Shown in pieces: positions 16,669-23,530 of a DNA stretch of 39,295 nt (position 1 is the first letter of the stretch; every line of letters starts with the position of its first letter). The DNA is from Planctomycetota bacterium. GTDB lineage: Bacteria > Planctomycetota > MHYJ01 > WSZJ01. A program made the position numbers and the translations under genes. The notes below the pieces were generated by a model. The model worked only from the letters and a program-made list of their open reading frames with translations, did not search any database and was not told where the DNA came from. Location: contig WSZJ01000031.1 in assembly GCA_009773755.1 (NCBI GenBank), forward strand, positions 1 through 39,295, given 5' to 3'.

Positions 16669-17189
16669 GGTCGTTTCTCCGATGAGTTTTTAATTGGTTC
16701 GTATAGGATGAGATTGCAATCGGAGAGCCAAGAGCGGCGATATTTGCATAACATTATATATAACAATAAGTTACGTACTATTCATGAATCCGGGATACCT
16801 CGCGATGCGTAATAATAACAATCACTTTGAGCTCGTTTCTTATCGCGGACAAGCCGGATGAATCCGCGTAGACGCCTGACGCCAGCCCGTGCACGTGCGT
16901 CTGGCGAGCCGTGAACCACTTTGGCCTAAGAGCCTATCCCGCCAGGCTGCCAGGATCCCCGCGGCGGTTGCGATCGACGGAACGAACCGCAAGTGCGGAC
17001 ATTGAGCGCCGTGGAGGAGAAGAGGTCGCCTCGCGCGGCCAAGGTGTATCCATTCCAATGCGCAGATGTATCGCAAGAGACCCCGAATCAGCCGGTTGAG
17101 ACCCGAAATTCCGTCCGCTGTAATCGGCCCTTGTTTTGCTTCTGCGAACGTCACGAACAGAAGTGACTCATTCACCATAGGAGAGCGCC
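16669..17189. other. 521-bp divergent intergenic region with an AT-rich block
   Basis: The first 180 bp (about 16680-16850) is much richer in A+T than the rest of the window (TTTTTAATTGG, ATTATATATAACAATAAG, GTAATAATAACAATC) and likely holds promoters for the lipoprotein gene. From about 16930, GAGCCTATCCCGCCAGGC resembles the terminal inverted repeat of some IS5-family elements, followed by GC-rich sequence with no convincing gene. The matching opposite end is not found here. A 127-codon minus-strand frame at 16840-17223 crosses the region but has no Shine-Dalgarno and no recognisable domain, so I do not call it a gene. The start of the plus-strand gene has a GGAG Shine-Dalgarno at about 17181. 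Confidence 0.4.
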
Positions 17190-17699
17190 ATGACCCATTT
17201 GAAATCGTCAATCCTGGCCGCATCGTTCGTCGCAGTCCTCGCGGGGATTTCGCTCTTCCCGTCCCCCGGCGCGGTCGCAGGCGATCCGGTGTCCGCTGAT
17301 GACACCGAGATCCGCACCGTCGTCGGTAGCCACTTCCAGGGTGTCATTAAGGGAGACGCCGCTCTTCTGGAAAAGGCCTGGGATGTCGGAAGCGGCCACC
17401 TGAAGTACATCAGCAAGGACGATGCCGGGAAGGAAAGTGTCACGGTCGACTCGGCCGCCGACGCCATCCAGCGTTGGACGAAAAGCGGCTCGCCGGGCTC
17501 CGAAGGGAAAGTCGTCTCTGTCGCGGTCCACGGCGATCGCATGGCCGTGGTCGCGATCGAATTCACCTGGAAGAACGGTTCCGAGACCCGGAACCTCAAC
17601 GAATTCCTGACGCTGTTCAAGCTGAACGGAGCATGGAAAATCGTCAACAAGACGTATGTCGGCAAGTCCAGACCGGCCAGGAAGGACGGAGGCTACTAA
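17190..17699 (+). CDS. Secreted NTF2-like protein (putative lumazine-binding type)
   Basis: 169 aa. Signal peptide at about residues 1-30 (AASFVAVLAGISLFPSPGAV). The mature part follows the SnoaL/NTF2-like pattern of the putative lumazine-binding group: IRTVVGSHFQGVIKGDAALL, then EKAWDVGSGHLKYISKDD, VSVAVHGDRMAVVAIEFTW, NLNEFLTLFKLNGAWKIVNK. The fold is a cone-shaped alpha+beta pocket; ligand and role are not known for this subgroup. TAGGAGAGCGCC is the Shine-Dalgarno region. The gene is convergent with the selenoprotein candidate and ends before a shared hairpin. Confidence 0.8.
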   Translation: MTHLKSSILAASFVAVLAGISLFPSPGAVAGDPVSADDTEIRTVVGSHFQGVIKGDAALLEKAWDVGSGHLKYISKDDAGKESVTVDSAADAIQRWTKSGSPGSEGKVVSVAVHGDRMAVVAIEFTWKNGSETRNLNEFLTLFKLNGAWKIVNKTYVGKSRPARKDGGY

Positions 17700-17732
17700 G
17701 GACCCGACTTGTTGAAACATGCGCGAACGCGT

Positions 17733-17761
17733 CCCGCCATCTCCCCTGGGGGGATGGCGGG
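17733..17761. terminator. GC-rich hairpin between convergent genes
   Basis: CCCGCCATC and GATGGCGGG form a perfect 9-bp stem that can extend through an inner C-run and G-run. It lies 34 bp after the NTF2-like gene and 47 bp from the end of the minus-strand gene. No long T-run follows, so it is a terminator candidate by position and stem strength. Confidence 0.5.
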
Positions 17762-17807
17762 TTCAGGCGCTTCGCGATCGGCCGCGACCCGGGTGAGCAC
17801 CTCACTT

Positions 17808-18554
17808 CTACCGCGGCGTCGTCTCGAATTGCTTGAGGTCCTCCGTCGCCAGTCCGGCTTCGCGCGTGCCAGGCCATTCGGCAACGATCTTCTTCAGCGC
17901 CGCTTCGTATTCCGTCATGCGGTTGCGTTGCATCAGCAGCCCCGCCTGCTTGTACGCCAGCGAACGCTTCCGCCCCGCGCGCACCGTCGCGCACGCTTCG
18001 CCGAGCGCCTTGTCGGCCTTGCGGTCCTCCAGGAGCTTCGCCGCTTCCTGCCCCGCGGCCACTCGGGGGAAGAAGTCGGCGAGAAGCGTCGCCTTGTCGG
18101 CGAGCGCGGCGCGGTCGGCCTTCTTGTCCGCCTCGCGCATCGCCGAAAGGACCGGGTCGGTCACTTTCGTCACGAACTGCGCGGGGTCGGGCTTGCCCGT
18201 GAAGCGCAGGAGTTCGTTTCCGGCGGGGTCGAACACGAGGAAGCACGGATTGGCTTCCACGTTCCACGACTTGGCGAGGCTCTTGTCGAAGTCGGTTCTG
18301 TTGAGGAAGACCTTCACGCTGACGAAGGAGCCGAGGAGCGCGCGAACGTCCTGGCGAGGGTACGTATCCGTACCCATCTCCTTGCAGAAGTGTCAGACGT
18401 CCCAGCCGACCTGGACGTAGAGCAGGCGGCCTTCCTCGACCGCGCGGTCGGCGGCGGCGCGCCAGTCCTTCTCCCACGGGTGGGCGTACTCGGTCGCGGG
18501 CGTTTCCGCGGCGGCGGCGGTGCAGACGAAAAGAGCAAAGGCGGCGAGGCGCAT
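17808..18554 (-). CDS. Candidate selenocysteine thioredoxin-fold protein (UxxC), TGA at codon 54
   Basis: ATG at 18554 (GGGGG Shine-Dalgarno 7 nt upstream) opens a signal peptide (LAAFALFVCTAAAAETPA). The frame then reads HPWEKDWRAAADRAVEEG, LLYVQVGWDV, TGA (18393-18395), HFCKEMGTDTYPRQDV and continues to a stop at 17808. Reading TGA as Sec gives a 248-aa protein with U54-H-F-C57. Homologous thioredoxin_7-type proteins have a CxFC pair at this spot (GWDGCHFCKxM). The thioredoxin fold is also supported by VSVKVFLNRTD and a cis-Pro-type NPCFLVFDPAGNELLRFTG strand. Residues about 140-240 are helical, TPR-like (AYKQAGLLMQRNRMTEYEAA). A SECIS-like hairpin follows the TGA (next entry). Alternatively TGA is a nonsense mutation; against this, it falls exactly on a redox residue and both sides are intact. 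An ATG at 18377 just downstream would drop the redox site. Confidence 0.75.
18358..18375 (-). promoter_or_regulatory. SECIS-like hairpin downstream of the in-frame TGA
   Basis: On the minus strand, GGGTACG-GATA-CGTACCC forms a perfect 7-bp stem with a 4-nt loop whose first base is G. Twenty-four nt separate the TGA from the loop. As I recall, bacterial SECIS models require an apical loop of about 3-14 nt with a G in its first two positions, an upper stem of 4-16 bp and about 16-37 nt between UGA and loop. All four conditions are met. The element is inside the coding region, as in all known bacterial SECIS. Confidence 0.6.
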
Positions 18555-18644
18555 GACGACCCCCTGAAGTTCGGATTCCCCTGGCGGATGAAACGCGCGC
18601 CGCGCTGGAATATTCCCGGGTTGAATCCGCCGCCGAGGCGACCT

Positions 18645-18860
18645 CTAATGCGTGCGGCTGTGGTGCCGGACCGAGCCGTGGTGGTGGGTCCGGCGGCCGG
18701 AAGCGCGGCGGTGGTCGATTGCCTGGTCCGGGGCGCGCAGGGAACGGACCAGGGAGTGGCCCCGGTCCGGCGAAGAGGCGCTCGCCGATCCGTCGACGGC
18801 AGGCGTCACGCCGGTCGCGAGGCAGGCAAAGGCGGAGAAGAAGACGTAGAGGCTGTTCAT
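18645..18860 (-). CDS. Small secreted His-rich peptide of unknown function
   Basis: 71 aa. An AGGAG Shine-Dalgarno lies 7 nt before the ATG at 18860. The N-terminus (NSLYVFFSAFACLATGVTPA) is a signal peptide. The mature peptide is about 48 residues, very basic, and ends in a His cluster (RRTHHHGSVRHHSRTH). Such a tail may bind metal. It is on the same strand as, and 90 bp upstream of, the selenoprotein candidate, so they could be cotranscribed. No family recognised; the good Shine-Dalgarno plus signal peptide make it a likely real gene. Confidence 0.55.
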   Translation of the reverse strand: MNSLYVFFSAFACLATGVTPAVDGSASASSPDRGHSLVRSLRAPDQAIDHRRASGRRTHHHGSVRHHSRTH

Positions 18861-18953
18861 GGGGAAGCTCCTGTGTGGGGTTCAGGTCCGCAAAGGGCTA
18901 TCGGTCGCGGTCCGGCCTGAACTTTCGCGGCGCTGCTGCCGCGCCGCCCGAGG

Positions 18954-19454
18954 CTACTTCGCCGGCTTCGCTTTCTTTGCGGCTGGCTTTCTGGCCTTGC
19001 CTTTGCCCATCGCGTCCCGCGCCGCCTGGTAGTTTGCCGCGTGTTCCGCCGGCGTCACGCGCGCCACGGTGCGGCCCACCACGTCGAGAGGGAGGTCCTC
19101 CAGCGCCTTGAAACGGACGCAGCCCTGTCCCATGTCCAGCTTTCTGCCGCTCTTCTTGTACTCGCCGACGAACCAGTCCCTGAGGCCGTCGTTGCCGTAG
19201 AAGCAAAGCATGTACAGCGCCATGGAGGACTTTTGTGAGCCCAGCGTCAGAAGCGGCAGCGGCACCTTCTTGTTGCCGCCATAGCCCGCGGGATAGGCGG
19301 CGAGCGGCACGGTCCAGCCGATCATCCCGAACTGGATGCCCTCCTCGTATCCCTTCGGCAGACGCTTGTTGATCTCCTTGCGCACGGCCGAGAGCGCGGC
19401 GCGGCGGTCCGCGGGGAGGGCGGCGAGGTACTCGGCGACGGTGGTGGCGGGCAC
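18954..19454 (-). CDS. DUF1801 domain-containing protein
   Basis: 166 aa cytoplasmic protein. DUF1801 features: TVAEYLAALPADRRAALSAV, KRLPKGYEEGIQFGMIGWTV, PLAAYPAGYGGN, MALYMLCFYGNDGL and CVRFKALEDLPLDVVGRTVA. The tail is a Lys/Ala-rich extension (KARKPAAKKAKPAK), like histone H1-like or Lys-rich tails, which may bind nucleic acid. DUF1801 (YdhG-type) proteins are often near YdeI-like proteins in other genomes; a YdeI/DUF1905 protein is at 416-964. Biochemical role unknown. The start at 19454 is chosen to begin the domain; a hairpin (CGCGGC, loop, GCCGCG at 18926-18943) lies just after the stop but lacks a T-run. Confidence 0.85.
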   Translation of the reverse strand: MPATTVAEYLAALPADRRAALSAVRKEINKRLPKGYEEGIQFGMIGWTVPLAAYPAGYGGNKKVPLPLLTLGSQKSSMALYMLCFYGNDGLRDWFVGEYKKSGRKLDMGQGCVRFKALEDLPLDVVGRTVARVTPAEHAANYQAARDAMGKGKARKPAAKKAKPAK

Positions 19455-19490
19455 GGCGTGACGCTAGCGGTTTCACGCGATTGCACCAAG

Positions 19491-20105
19491 CTACGAATCA
19501 AGCGCCGGTCCGTGTTTGCAACTGGTCGGAGCTAGGCAGGTTGTCCGGCGCACGATTGTCCGATGACGGGTTAACAGGTCCGCCCGGCGTGAAAAGCGTT
19601 GGGTGTTTTTATTTGTGCGTGGGGTTTGGACTTGAGGCGAGGAGCGGAAACCGCGCCCAATACTCGGCGACTCCCAGGGGTTCGGGGTGAGGATTGAAGT
19701 CTTCCCGAGAGCGAAGAACTCCTCGACGAGCTTCCGGCGGTCGGGATCAGGCGTCTCGACCGCGAGGACTCTCCTGAATTGCTGGCGACCAGGCGGCTCC
19801 ACCGTCAGTGCTTCGAGGATCTCCCGCGCCCGTCGGGTTGCTTTCGGATCGAAGTAGCAGCCGAGCCCGCGGAGGAAGTTCTCGGAGAGGACGCGCGTGT
19901 CGAGGTCAATCTCGGCCAGAAGCGCATGGAGCCGTGACTCGTCGGACTCCGCGAGCCGAACCATCTCCGCCAGCCCTGCCCGGCGCGTCTCCTGGTCGAA
20001 CTCGTAGACCTGCTTCGCGGCAGACTTGAAGCGGTCCTCGAAATCGTCGGCAGAAGCGACCGCAGCGACGAGGAAAGAGCAAGCCAGGGAGTGGGAGAAG
20101 TTCAT
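19491..20105 (-). CDS. Secreted protein of unknown function with a repeat-derived C-terminus
   Basis: 204 aa. Signal peptide (SHSLACSFLVAAVASADD). Residues about 20-135 are helical and compositionally normal (KQVYEFDQETRRAGLAEMVR, then RLHALLAEIDLDTRVLSENF and GRQQFRRVLAVETPDPDRRK). After about residue 136 the sequence changes to TSILTPNPWESPSIGRGFRS, followed by Arg/Thr-rich text. LTPNP...GRG is the usual translation of a dispersed non-coding repeat found in many environmental genomes, so the native C-terminus was probably replaced by read-through into inserted DNA. Function unknown; the N-terminal two thirds look real. Confidence 0.55.
   Translation of the reverse strand: MNFSHSLACSFLVAAVASADDFEDRFKSAAKQVYEFDQETRRAGLAEMVRLAESDESRLHALLAEIDLDTRVLSENFLRGLGCYFDPKATRRAREILEALTVEPPGRQQFRRVLAVETPDPDRRKLVEEFFALGKTSILTPNPWESPSIGRGFRSSPQVQTPRTNKNTQRFSRRADLLTRHRTIVRRTTCLAPTSCKHGPALDS
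19637..19690. repeat. Degenerate copy of an LTPNP/GRG-encoding dispersed repeat
   Basis: On the minus strand this segment begins CCTCACCCCGAACCCCTGGG and encodes LTPNPWESPSIGRGF. The CTCACCCC...ACCCCT start and a GRG-encoding end are typical of short dispersed repeats in high-GC environmental genomes. Only one copy is seen in the window, so the assignment is by resemblance. Confidence 0.3.
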
Positions 20106-20171
20106 CGATGAAGCGAGGAGGCTACAGAATTCGCGGTCGTGCCTTCAAGCCCCGTGGTAGGTTTCGTCGCC

Positions 20172-20852
20172 ATGCAGCTTTCCGTTCTGGTCCCGACGTT
20201 TTGCGAGGCTGAGAATCTGCCTGTGCTGGTTCCCGCTGTGCGGGCCGCACTCGCGGGAGTCGAGGCCGAGTTGCTCGTGTTGGACGATGCTTCCCCGGAC
20301 GGGACGGCGGACGTTGCGGACCGCACGGCTCCAGGATTCTGCAGGGCGATCCGGCGAACAGGGCCTCGCGGACTCTCGCACGCGGTGATCGAGGGTTTCC
20401 GACTGGCGCGGGGCGAGTGTGTCGCCATCATGGATGCAGACTTGCAGCATCCGCCAGAAGTACTGCCCCGCCTCCTCGAAGTCGTCGCTTCGGGGCGCGG
20501 CGATCTCGCCGTTGCTTCTCGCTACGTCCCCGGCGGCGGCACCGAGGGCTGGTCGTGGATGCGCCGCTGGATGTCGCGTTACGCCTGCCGACTTGCGCGC
20601 CGGGTCACTGCCGTGAAGGACGCGACCTCCGGCTGCTTCCTCTGTCGCCGCTCCGTGGTCGAGGGCGTCGAGTTCGACCCGCGCGGCTTCAAGATCGGGC
20701 TGGAGGTCATGGTCAAGGGCCGCTGGTCGAAGATGGAGGAAGTCCCCTACGTCTTCCGCCCTCGCCGCGCAGGTGCCAGCAAGGCGTCGCTGGGGCCCGC
20801 GTTCGCGTACTTGGCGCAGCTGCGCGCCCTGAAGCGCCACAAGCGCGCGTGA
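20172..20852 (+). CDS. GT2 family glycosyltransferase, polyprenyl-phosphate mannose synthase-like
   Basis: 226 aa from ATG 20172 (an upstream in-frame start at 20139 is possible). GT-A fold: LSVLVPTFCEAENLPVLVPA, ELLVLDDASPDGTADVAD, GLSHAVIEGFRLARGECVAI, then the catalytic DXD-type MDADLQHPPEVLP and the DPM1-family QHPPE. A later CRRSVVEGVEFDPRGFKIGL and VPYVFRPRRAGASKASLG match dolichol/polyprenyl-phosphate mannosyltransferases. There is no C-terminal membrane domain, so it is a soluble DPM1-type enzyme that transfers a sugar from a nucleotide donor to a lipid phosphate at the inner membrane. Its stop is directly adjacent to the stop of the convergent DUF2723 glycosyltransferase, a likely user of its lipid-linked sugar. 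Confidence 0.85.
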   Translation: MQLSVLVPTFCEAENLPVLVPAVRAALAGVEAELLVLDDASPDGTADVADRTAPGFCRAIRRTGPRGLSHAVIEGFRLARGECVAIMDADLQHPPEVLPRLLEVVASGRGDLAVASRYVPGGGTEGWSWMRRWMSRYACRLARRVTAVKDATSGCFLCRRSVVEGVEFDPRGFKIGLEVMVKGRWSKMEEVPYVFRPRRAGASKASLGPAFAYLAQLRALKRHKRA

Positions 20853-23387
20853 TCAGCGGCGGGGGCCCACACCAAAGGGATCGGTTCCGTAACCACCTCC
20901 TTTGCGATCTCTGCCGAAAGGATCAGGCGGTTGAGGAATGCGCGGCATTCCGGGCATGCTGAACGGATCTGACGGATCGCGTCCTTTTCGCCCCGTCGTG
21001 CCGGAGAGAAGCACCTGGACCTTGTCGAGCAGGTCCATGCGCTCTGGGGCGAGCGACATCGCGCGCTGGTAGTAAGTGAGCGCACCGAGGGAGTCGCCTT
21101 CCGCCTCGCACATGTTTCCCGCGGCTTCGAGTGGCTCGGGATTCTTCGGATCGTCCTTTGCTATTTTCTCCAGCTCGAAGATGGCGAGCCTTCCCTGCCC
21201 GGAGGCGCGGTAAAGGTCGACGAGCTGGTAGCGCGTCGAGAGATCCTTCGGGTTCTTGACCAGCAGCTGCTCAAGGATCTTCTTCCCCTTATTCCACTTC
21301 TTGAGCCCGACGTAGACGCGGGCCAAATTGCGGAGCGCCATGGTGTATTCGCCGTCAAGCGCCAGCGCCTGTTCGAAGTACTGCGCCGCCTCCGCGAGGA
21401 GCCCGTTCTCGGCGCAGGCAGAACCGAGGTTGTTGAAGCCCTGCTTGATCCCGCGGCTCGTCTCGGCGGACGCGGCGAAGTCCGCCTTCGCGCCCTCCTT
21501 ATCGCCGCGCACCGCCTTGTCCACGCCTCGGGTGAGCATCGTCTCGCTCGTGATGACGTCGGCCGTGTAGTCGCGCGGGCGATCGGCAAGGCCCGAGAGG
21601 TCGTACTTTTCGAAGAGCCCTTGCTGCGGTGCGAACTTCTCATCCTCCTTCACGAGCCTGTAGAGGATTCCCTCCTGCACCCACCGCGCTCCGGGCAACC
21701 CTACGAGGCTGCGCTTGTTCGTGAAATAGACGGGGCGGTCGGTCGTGGAAATCAGCCAGTCTTGCAGTCGTTGATCAACGTCAGCCGACGGGATGCGCGG
21801 CGCGCCGATCCGCAGCACACCAGGCGCGTTGTAGAGCAGGATTGGGTCGGTGTAGCCGTACTTATCCACGATCGTCACGTCCAGCCTGCGTTTCTCGACT
21901 CCCTGCAGATAGATCAGCGGAAACGACGAGTGATCACCCGAGGGCACGATCATCGCGTTCGGCGGGAGCGTCGTGAGGATCGCCTCCGCGTACTGCCGGA
22001 CAATTCGGTATCGCGACTTGTCATTTGCGCGGTAGTGCAGGACCAGCGGCACCAGGGCGAGGCCGCAGACTGCCCAAGCGAGGCGCTCGGGGCGCGGCAG
22101 GCGAACGCGGTAGAGGAGCTTCTCCGCGGCGGCAAGCGAGTACCCGATCCAGATCGCCGCGATGACCCAGGCGGGGATGTAGAAGAGACGGTAGGCCGTG
22201 ACCTTCTCGCGGTCGGTGACCTCAAAGTTGAGCAGCACGACGAACCCCGCCGTGCAGGCGCCGAAGATCGCGCCGAGAAGGAGCCCGAAGCGCAAGTTGC
22301 GGCGGATTGCGATGAACGCGCCGGGCAGCGCGATCCAGCCCAGCCAAGGCGTCCACTGGTTCGCCGCGGCCTTCACGACGGTGAGCGCCTGTGCCCAGGT
22401 CGAGGAAACAGTGCGCGGAGCGTGCGTGAACTCGTGTGCGTACTGCTGCCGGAAGATGTGGTCGAGGACGTCCTCAAGAGTTCTGGGGTTGCCCCAGTTC
22501 ATGATCGTCCGCGCCTCGGCCCGGATCGGGAGGTAGGCGTAGAGCGCCAGTGGCAGGGCGGTAAGGAGCACGGTCAGCGGCAGCAGCCCGGGCTCGCGCC
22601 AGATGTTCCAGTGAATGGAGAAGACGAAAAGCACGAAGAGGAGGAGGAGCGGTGCCATCGTGGAGTGGTTCGTGAGCGAAAGGCCCAGGGTGAAGGCGAG
22701 TCCGAACAGCAGGCGATTGGAGCGCTGCTCGTACCAGCGCCAGGTCAGGTAGAGCGCGAGCGCGAGGAAAGCCGTGTTCAGGGTGTAGACCTCGGCGATC
22801 ACAGACTGACTCCAGAAGTCGACGCTGAAGGCGAGCATCAGGGAGGCGGCAGTCGCCGCCGGACGCGAGCCGGTGAGGCGCAGCAGGAGCAGGCAGACGA
22901 GCGAGGTTGTCACTGCAGCCGCGACCGCCGAGAGAAGAGCGACTCTGAAGGCGACGCTCCCGATTGGAATCCAGGTGAAAACCTGCCCGAGAAGGCACCA
23001 GACCGGGTAGCCGGGCGGATGCGCCACGCCGAGAACCTTCGCCGCGGTCACAAGCTCGCCACAGTCTTCACCCGTGACGTCGCGCGCGCACGTGAAGAGG
23101 TAGAGAACGAAGGCCAGGCTGCCGCACGCGATCGAAACGGACCTGTCCACCCTTGAAAGCGGCGCGGATTCTGGCCGGGCAAGTTGCGGGTAGAGGGACG
23201 GCAACCGAGCTAGACGCGGTGCGACAACCACGGAGATTCGCTCTGCCTTCAGGAACGCCCGAACCAGTTTTTCAGAAACCCGGGCGCCGGCCGCGAGGTC
23301 GGAGGGACACAGGTTCGAGGAGTGAGAGAGCAGGTAGTCGCGCTGCCGAGGCGTCACTTTTTCCGTGCTTCCAGACTGAAGTTTCAT
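20853..23387 (-). CDS. DUF2723 membrane glycosyltransferase-like protein with C-terminal TPRs
   Basis: 844 aa from the ATG at 23387 (a GTG at 23420 is an alternative). Residues about 10-45 form a small helix-turn-helix-like segment (TPRQRDYLLSHSSNL, then DLAAGARVSEKLVRAFLKAE). Residues about 75-480 contain about ten transmembrane helices with the DUF2723 signature DCGELVTAAKVLGVAHPPGY in the first periplasmic loop, where the acidic residue is the presumed catalytic site as in PMT/GT39-like enzymes. LTNHSTMAPL and IRAEARTIMNWGNPRT are further family blocks. Residues about 600-790 are TPR repeats (FNNLGSACAENGLLAEAAQY; ALRNLARVYVGLKKWNKGKK). The tail is Gly/Pro-rich. Predicted role: transfer of a lipid-linked sugar to proteins or glycans on the outer side of the inner membrane. 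Convergent with the GT2 gene. Confidence 0.8.
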   Translation of the reverse strand: MKLQSGSTEKVTPRQRDYLLSHSSNLCPSDLAAGARVSEKLVRAFLKAERISVVVAPRLARLPSLYPQLARPESAPLSRVDRSVSIACGSLAFVLYLFTCARDVTGEDCGELVTAAKVLGVAHPPGYPVWCLLGQVFTWIPIGSVAFRVALLSAVAAAVTTSLVCLLLLRLTGSRPAATAASLMLAFSVDFWSQSVIAEVYTLNTAFLALALYLTWRWYEQRSNRLLFGLAFTLGLSLTNHSTMAPLLLLFVLFVFSIHWNIWREPGLLPLTVLLTALPLALYAYLPIRAEARTIMNWGNPRTLEDVLDHIFRQQYAHEFTHAPRTVSSTWAQALTVVKAAANQWTPWLGWIALPGAFIAIRRNLRFGLLLGAIFGACTAGFVVLLNFEVTDREKVTAYRLFYIPAWVIAAIWIGYSLAAAEKLLYRVRLPRPERLAWAVCGLALVPLVLHYRANDKSRYRIVRQYAEAILTTLPPNAMIVPSGDHSSFPLIYLQGVEKRRLDVTIVDKYGYTDPILLYNAPGVLRIGAPRIPSADVDQRLQDWLISTTDRPVYFTNKRSLVGLPGARWVQEGILYRLVKEDEKFAPQQGLFEKYDLSGLADRPRDYTADVITSETMLTRGVDKAVRGDKEGAKADFAASAETSRGIKQGFNNLGSACAENGLLAEAAQYFEQALALDGEYTMALRNLARVYVGLKKWNKGKKILEQLLVKNPKDLSTRYQLVDLYRASGQGRLAIFELEKIAKDDPKNPEPLEAAGNMCEAEGDSLGALTYYQRAMSLAPERMDLLDKVQVLLSGTTGRKGRDPSDPFSMPGMPRIPQPPDPFGRDRKGGGYGTDPFGVGPRR

Positions 23388-23427
23388 AGGGAGATAATCA
23401 CTATTGCAATTCTTTTGCACTTGTTTC

Positions 23428-23457
23428 TTGACATCCGTTTGCGCGCAGTCGTAGAAC
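23428..23457 (+). promoter_or_regulatory. Possible sigma70-type promoter for the FN3-RHS operon
   Basis: TTGACA at 23428-23433 is a perfect -35 hexamer; TAGAAC at 23452-23457 is a 4-of-6 match to -10 with an 18-bp spacer. It lies about 75 bp upstream of the FN3 gene start at 23531, in the short intergenic region shared with the divergent DUF2723 gene. The leader that follows has three CAGG(G)ACT-like repeats before the ATG. Confidence 0.35.
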
Positions 23458-23530
23458 GGTCGCCCCCAGGGGGAAAACGGGATCGTCAGTCAGGACTGTT
23501 TCTCAGGGACTTTTTTTCAGGACGTGCCCC

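Noticed and set aside
16840..17223. 127-codon minus-strand frame as a transposase remnant
   Set aside because: No DDE motif or recognisable transposase block; only an IS-like terminus is nearby.
21621..23156. 511-codon open frame on the plus strand
   Set aside because: Antisense to the DUF2723 membrane protein; composition is Arg/Glu/Gln-rich without domain.
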